Assembly: GCA_001584585.1 (NCBI GenBank)
Contig: LSYV01000006.1
Location: forward strand, 2,421,653-2,485,652
Direction: 5' to 3'
DNA: 64,000 nucleotides
DNA from: Gonium pectorale
Taxonomy: Eukaryota; Chlorophyta; Chlorophyceae; Chlamydomonadales; Volvocaceae
Positions 58,401-64,000 of the stretch are shown in pieces. The position numbers were made by a program, and so were the translations under genes. Every line of letters begins with the position of its first letter. Within the stretch, counting starts at the first letter, position 1. Below the pieces are notes generated by a model. The model searched no databases and was not told where the DNA came from. It saw only the letters and a program-made list of their open reading frames with translations.

Positions 58401-61400
58401 GGCGATGACCTCGTGGCGGACCCGCCTGCGGAGCTGCCCTCAGGCCCCGGCCGCCGCCTCGCGGAGCAGGTCAAGATTCCGTTGCCCAGCGGCTTCAGCC
58501 CCAGCATGCCCGCCAGCCTGCCCAACCTGCTTGTGCCCACCGTCTGGCACTTCCTCACCTACACGTGAGCGGGAGGGGCGGGTGTGCAGGGGCGCTGCCA
58601 CATGCGGGGGACTGGCTTCTTATGCGTCATCGCTTTGCTTGCGATATGGAGAGATGCGGTACATGCACACGGTCGTAGGGAGGGGGTCTACTGGAGGGAC
58701 TCATCTGCCGACGGTGAGGCGCGAGGACATCCAGAATGCGGTATCCAACCACATCGCGGCCCAGGGGCTTCACATTGACGCGCCTAGTTAGACCATGCGC
58801 GCGGGAGTGCCCGAGCCCGGCTGCTGTGTCGTCAAGGGGTAAAGGCCGTGAGGGATTGGCGGCGTAGGGCCTGGCTGTTTCGTCCTGGTTGATCTCCACA
58901 TGTCCCGTTAGGACACATGCTCACACTGTGATGTGCGTGTGTGTGTGTGAATGTATGTGTGTGTACCCCGCGCCTCGGCTGCCGTGCGCGCAGGGACGCA
59001 AACGGCGAGCAAGGCCCCCCTGGCATCAAGCAGGCCTGCGCCATGGCCCAGCGTATGATTGAAAATGCCAACTACCGCTTTGCGCCCGCCAAGATCCAGT
59101 TCTGGATTAAGGAGTGCCGCAACACCGAGGGGTGAGGCAGGGAGCCAGGAAAGAGCTCGCCTATGGCCTATGCCAGGCCATGTGCGTCCGACTGCCTCCG
59201 CCTAATGCGTCAGGGACTGGGCTACCGATCGCGGCCAGGTTGCTTTGCAGGGTTGCGAGCGCATCCGCTTCAGCACCCCGTCTATGCTCGTCCGCCCGTT
59301 CCTCTTCCATGTACGCCGTACACCGTGCACGGTGTGGCTGGATGAGTTGTCGGTCCGCCCCGCCCACCCCTTCCCTCGCGCAGCTACGCGTACCTGAATC
59401 AAGGCACCCGCGAGGACTGGCTCAACTGCGGCACCGACGGCTACATTTCGGAGATCTGCGGCGACCCCATGATTCTGGAGAGCATCCAGGACTTTCCGCG
59501 ATCCATCAACATCTACGTCGGCGCCGAGCAACCGCTGGCCAACTGGGCAGGCTACGGCTGGGCGCCCGGCGACGTGGAGGATCCCCTGCAGGGCCACCTG
59601 GGCCTCACCTGGACCACCGTCAGCACCGGTGGGCCGCCGCGCGTACCGACATGGGCACATGGCGCGCTGGCCGACCGCGCCAGGGACGACCGGTCCATCC
59701 GCATACGCGTGGCGGAGGGCGGCCAACCTGCCGCCAGGCGTGCGTAATGGGGTGCACTTGGCGCGCACCCAGACACCGCCCGGCGTTGCCCCGTCCCACC
59801 CTCTGTCCTCGCGGCCCCCTGCCTCCCCAGCAGGCCTCCCTCCCGTGCACGGCGTCCCGCGAAAGGACGCGGCTTGACGCCATTACGTCGTCGCTCACTG
59901 ACCAGCGCCCCCCCCCCCAATCTCCCCCGCTTCCGCCAGACGGCGCCAACAACCGCATCATGTACGAGTCGGGCTCGTTCGCGCTGGTGCACGAAATCCT
60001 GCACCACCTGGGCATGCAGCACACCTTTGTCACCGGCAATAAGACGGCCGACTGCATGGACGGCGACGCCAAGTCGGGCATCACGGACACGCCAGTCACG
60101 CTCAACCCTGTGTGGAAGCAGACCTGGTCGCAGAAGGCCGTGATGGCGTGCCAGAACGCCTGGAAGAGCGCGCTCGGCTCGGACTGGGACACCGCCAACC
60201 GCCGCGCGTCGGTGCGCGTGGGCATCCCGGCGGAGGACGTCAACCCCGCCTTCGACTCGTGCCCCCAGTACCCCGGCACCGACGAGATTGCCAACTGTGA
60301 GGCGCACCCGACCATGGCACATTGGCAACGCTTGCCGCCATGGCAATCGCACAGAATCGCACAACGACTGGCCACGCGCTGCCCCGGCTCGTGTTGCACG
60401 CAGCGTCGTAGGTCATGCTTTCGACAGTGCTTTCATGTTCATGCCAGCCCATGTGCTTCTCCCAGCGGTACTTCGGCGGCGTCGGCAATTACCTGTGCGC
60501 GCTCCTCTCCGCCGCAGATGTGACGTACACGTACGACATCTGCCTGGCAGCTCTGGGCCACTTGACGACGGGCCAGATCGCAGGCCTCCACCAGATCACT
60601 GCGGACTACAACCCCACCCTCTACGCATGGGCCCAGTACTACTACCAGAACCCGCCGCCGGGCGCAATACCCTCGCCGCCCCCGCCGGCGCTGTCCCCGC
60701 CCCCGCCACCAGTCGCAAACTCCCCGCCTCCGTCGGCCACCCCGTCGCCGTCCCCCCCGCCGCCGTCCTCCAGCGGGACTTGCTTCCACCCCACGAAGAA
60801 TAACTGCAAGTGCGCCAACTCCTGGGACACCAACGGGAAATTCTACTCGGGCTGCGCGCCTGCTGATGAGAACATCCCCGACGGTTCGGGCAAGAGCTGG
60901 TGCAAGGTTGACAACTCGGACGGCATGTGCACCAAGATGCGCAACAGCTGGTGGGACTATTGCACAGTCAACCCCGCCTGCCCGCCCGCCCCCACCGCGT
61001 CCCCGCCGCCGTCGCCGCCGCCACGGTCACCCTCGCCGCCGCCGCCCGCAAGCACCGGCACCTCCGACTGCGGCGCGGGCGCGCCCACCAAGACCGGCCA
61101 GTTCTGCACCAGCAACCCCTGGAAGATCAAGGGCAGCACCGACACCAACATTGGCTGCGCCAACCCCAACAACGACCCCAACGGCGCCTGGTGCCTCCTG
61201 AGGTCCGGCCTCGCCACGCCCGCCGGCGCGGCGTGGGACTACTGCATGGTGGGTCGGGGTCGGGGGCCGCAGGGCGGCCGCAGCAACCCATGCGGGGAGT
61301 TTCGAGGCTGCAGGTTCCAAGGAGGACGCACTGGCATCCAGCAGCATTCTCCCATCCTGCGGCTGCGGGGCCGTGAGCCGTGCCCCGCCCCGTGTGGTGC

Positions 61401-61918
61401 GTTGCGCGGCGCAATGCGGTGCAATGCTCGACCCATGTGAGCCAAAGGCGCGTGTCGTGACGGGCGTACCAATGTGGGGGGGCCCTCGGTGGGCGCTGCC
61501 GAGGGCTGTCCCCGTGTGCATTCGTGCGGGTGGCCCTCCTGCGTGGAGGTCCTCTTGTGCACCATGGTCAACTGGGCATGCAGGTACTGCCACATCTGCA
61601 TGACTCACCCTATGCCTACTCGCCCGTCCCCCACCCCCCGCCCTCGCTACACAGCCTGGTTGCGTCGTCCAGGCGACGCCCAAGCCGGCCAACGCGATGC
61701 CGTACACCTTATCTTGTGCCAACGGCGTCACGATCCAGGGCAACCCCGCCACGTGCACATGCTCGGACAGCTACAGCCTCGCCTTTGACGGGGGCGGCTC
61801 GTACAAGAACATGAAGGGGTGTACCATGTACGCCGAGACAGGCGCGGGCATGTGCGTGGTCACGTGCACCAAGAACAAGGCAGCCAACAGCCGGGCGTAC
61901 AGTTGCGGCTGTGCGTAA
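55489..61918 (+). CDS. Type II membrane-anchored M43 (pappalysin-like) zinc metallopeptidase with Cys-rich modules
   Basis: Eleven exons: 55489-55548, 55732-56094, 56338-56505, 57021-57182, 57558-57794, 58359-58564, 58994-59131, 59384-59628, 59940-60296, 60518-61248, 61673-61918 (TAA). All phases match: 970 residues. Cytoplasmic N-terminus (1-40), a signal-anchor helix (about 42-66, LIAALCALFLVIGF), a helical ectodomain stem (70-400), then the catalytic domain (about 400-690). Zinc site HEILHHLGMQH (H544, E545, H548, H554) followed by the M43-typical ITDTPV segment. The Met-turn segment reads NYVTYTYDIC then TGQIAGLH, so Val647 stands where M43 enzymes have Met. After that come a Pro-rich linker (691-733), a Cys-rich module (734-800), a second linker, a second related Cys-rich module (830-887) and a Cys-rich tail. 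Probably acts on the extracellular matrix or cell wall (inference). Gametolysin is a different family (M11). Confidence 0.85.
56115..56142 (+). other. G-run tract at the start of a metallopeptidase intron
   Basis: Four runs of at least five G separated by single T or A bases, about 20 bases after the donor of exon 2. It has the form of a potential G-quadruplex on the sense strand or transcript. Confidence 0.6.
58930..58966. repeat. TG-rich microsatellite in metallopeptidase intron
   Basis: Imperfect (TG)n tract just upstream of the acceptor of exon 7 (58994). Confidence 0.7.
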
Positions 61919-64000
61919 ACGTGGATACGTGACTGTTGGTCGAGGAGCCCCCTATAGGAGCATGCGCACACGGCGCAGCAGGGCAGGTGCCTCACAGCTT
62001 CAGACCCATTGACTCTGTCATGCAGCATTGCAGTACGGGTGTTGCTGTTGGTTGGACGGCGGCGTGCGCGCAGCGGTGTTGTGATCTGGTGCATTGCGGG
62101 CGATATTCGCCCGTCGGGTCCTTTGCCCGTGGCGATGGCGTCTGGCGTTTGCGGTGACCCTTACTCGTGCTCGACAAGCCGCCGCCCGCCGCCCGTGGGC
62201 GCAGGAGTTTCCCGTGCAGGCTTACGTGGCTCCTACCTAGGATTAAACCAAATGATGCGTGAGCGGCACCGCTTAGGCCATGCGCTGCTACGTGAACACC
62301 ATGGTGCAGGTGCGTGGCAGCGAGGGCCGCGGACTGGTTTCGCGCGCATGGCTGTGTAGGGCTTTTATGGCGACTGTGGTTGCCTCGTACGCCCTTGTGT
62401 GTCGGGCAGACCGCAGATGCGAGCTGCTCGTGTTGTCTACCGTGTTGCGTTGGCCATTGCCAGTCGTGTTGAGGCAGGCAGCCAGTGCCGACCATGGATG
62501 ACGTGACTTGCGTTTCTGCGCTAGCCCTGGGATGGCTGCCTGGGTGCCGCCTGCTGCAGGCAATCCCACTGAACGCATGAGAGGCGGCGCACCGCGCACT
62601 AGGGCCTGTTTGGTCGTGGTGCCGCATCAGCTTCACCCAGATCGCTTTGACCGCCATTCATGGATAGCTGTTGATCATAGAAGGGCGCTTTTGATGTGCA
62701 TGCGCATTAGGCGCAACATGGAAGGGGGTCGCGACCTCTGGACATGAGTTCAATCTAAGCGTCCGTGGCATTGGCCAGTGAGGGAGTCGAGTGCAACTCA
62801 AGCCTTGCATATTCATGGATTTCCCCTAAGCTAGGAGCTGCGCTGGCTGCAGGGGCTATTCTACTGTCAAAACTTTGGGAGTCAACAGCCGTCGTTGTAC
62901 TTTTAGGGCCGCCAATGTGGCCTGGATACTGCCCAGATGCTAGAGCGCCCTGTGACGGCAGGGCCTGGGATCTGGCCGATGTTGCCCTCTGTAAGGCCTC
63001 GTGCGTTGCAGCACCCGTGTTGTGTCTCTTACAGAAGAGCCTCGTATGCGATGGCGCCATACCAGCTTTCAACCCGGTCGCCGAACACGGTGATTACAAT
63101 GCGGGCAGTGAGAAGCACAGCTAACCGTAGTAACCGACAAGCAGCAGAGTGCGCGTGTGCTGGGTTGGGAACCACTCGTTCCTACGGCCTCTCAACACCT
63201 CAAGATCAACCGCGGCGTTGTACTTGGGTACCCAGAAACCGTATGACTAACTACATATGAGGTACGAAGATGAATCCGCGTCGCGATCCCCGACGTCAAC
63301 GTCTCCGGCGTTGCCCTCCTAAGCCGCTCTACGCCTGAACTCGGATGCAACGCTGCGGGGCTGGGGAGGGCGCGGCGTGTACGCACATAGGCTGCGCGCC
63401 AGCGCACGTCTCTCACTATCAGAACTCTACTGCAGTTCATCGAGTGCTGAGCACTACCTGAGCGCGACCGGAGTATGGTAACTGGTGCGCAACGTCGTCC
63501 ACAGCGCTAGTCTACACCGCACACCCGGTGCCATCGGCCCGTCCAACAGCCATTCCACTCCACAGGGCAGCGTGTGCGCGCACCCGGCAATGATGTCATG
63601 AGGGCACAACAGCGGTACCGGTACCGTACGACATCAGACGGATTCCCTATGCTTGCCCTGGAGCAGCGCCGTACATACCGCACTCAAACGTCCACGCGGG
63701 TCCATGCACGGGCGATCCGAGTGCAGCATCACCTATACGGCAATCGCCTGGCCTTCCGGTCAGGCCGGCCCCAATAGCTCGCTTTTCAAGTACCCGACCC
63801 CCGGAACGCCCTTCCTTTTCCCTCTCTCAACACTCCACCATTCCACTACTGAATCGCCCGGCATCAACGCTCGTTGCTCTGCGTCTATCCCAGTTTCCCG
63901 GGCAGGCTGCTCGTGTCAGCTGGCATCGCTCGGGCGACAGCCGCTGCCGACGACACCTCATCCGCCGCATACGCATGCTGTGTCACACCACACCACACCG
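61919..64000. other. 3' UTR and intergenic, no gene recognised
   Basis: Likely begins as the 3' UTR of the metallopeptidase, with a possible TGTAA signal at 62990-62994. Beyond that, open frames are short, overlapping on both strands and without motifs. Confidence 0.45.
62990..62994 (+). promoter_or_regulatory. Possible TGTAA polyadenylation signal of the metallopeptidase
   Basis: First TGTAA noticed after the stop at 61918, about 1.07 kb downstream. Confidence 0.3.

Noticed and set aside
59114..60523. Single continuous frame of 469 codons
   Set aside because: It includes real protease exon 9 but reads through introns on both sides; the spliced model matches the family.
55489..61918. Gametolysin (M11) identity for the protease
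   Set aside because: The zinc motif is HExxHxxGxxH with downstream DTP and a GQ-containing segment typical of M43, not the M11 arrangement.

Overview
This window looks like nuclear DNA of a volvocine/chlamydomonadalean green alga. The exons are GC-rich and cut by many short introns. Likely TGTAA polyadenylation signals lie downstream of most genes. There is a flagellar (axonemal) inner-arm dynein heavy chain, a secreted-type metalloprotease with Ser/Pro-rich linkers of the kind common in volvocine extracellular proteins, and Ala/Gly/Gln-rich low-complexity tails. I cannot name the species. All gene models were spliced by hand from GT/GC-AG signals, reading phase and recognised protein families; no search was run.

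Layout. 978-2159 (-): small polytopic membrane protein of unknown function. 3168-6831 (+): zinc-dependent medium-chain alcohol dehydrogenase of the cinnamyl-alcohol-dehydrogenase type, first exon not found. 7615-11114 (+): GT61-type glycosyltransferase with a roughly 300-residue Ala/Gln-rich tail. 11115-15469: intergenic, repeat-bearing, with a 633-base assembly gap (13624-14256) that truncates a possible minus-strand ORF. 15470-16356 (+): transcriptional coactivator MBF1 (five exons, 138 aa). 17944-42678 (-): a dynein heavy chain reconstructed as 73 exons giving an uninterrupted frame of 4,135 residues. It is a DNAH1-type protein, i.e. the orthologue of Chlamydomonas DHC2 (inner-arm dynein d), and fills 40% of the window. 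43136-43549 (+): DPM3-like ER membrane subunit of dolichol-phosphate-mannose synthase, head-to-head with the dynein gene. 43550-45840: repeats, including a TIR element. 45841-51904 (+): 1,178-residue low-complexity protein ending in two tandem hnRNP-Q-acidic-domain-like helical modules; its start codon appears to be split by an intron. 55489-61918 (+): 970-residue type II membrane-anchored M43 (pappalysin-like) metallopeptidase with two related Cys-rich modules on proline-rich linkers and a Val where the Met-turn Met is expected. 61919-64000: nothing recognised beyond a possible polyadenylation signal.

The genes do not form a pathway. Two have an indirect cell-surface link: DPM3 supports ER mannosylation/GPI synthesis and GT61 is a Golgi-type transferase, both of which could act on secreted glycoproteins such as the M43 protease. 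The most unusual points are the M43 protease architecture, the tandem acidic-domain protein without visible RRMs, three probable GC-AG introns, and three dispersed repeat families, some of whose copies sit inside introns of the alcohol dehydrogenase gene.
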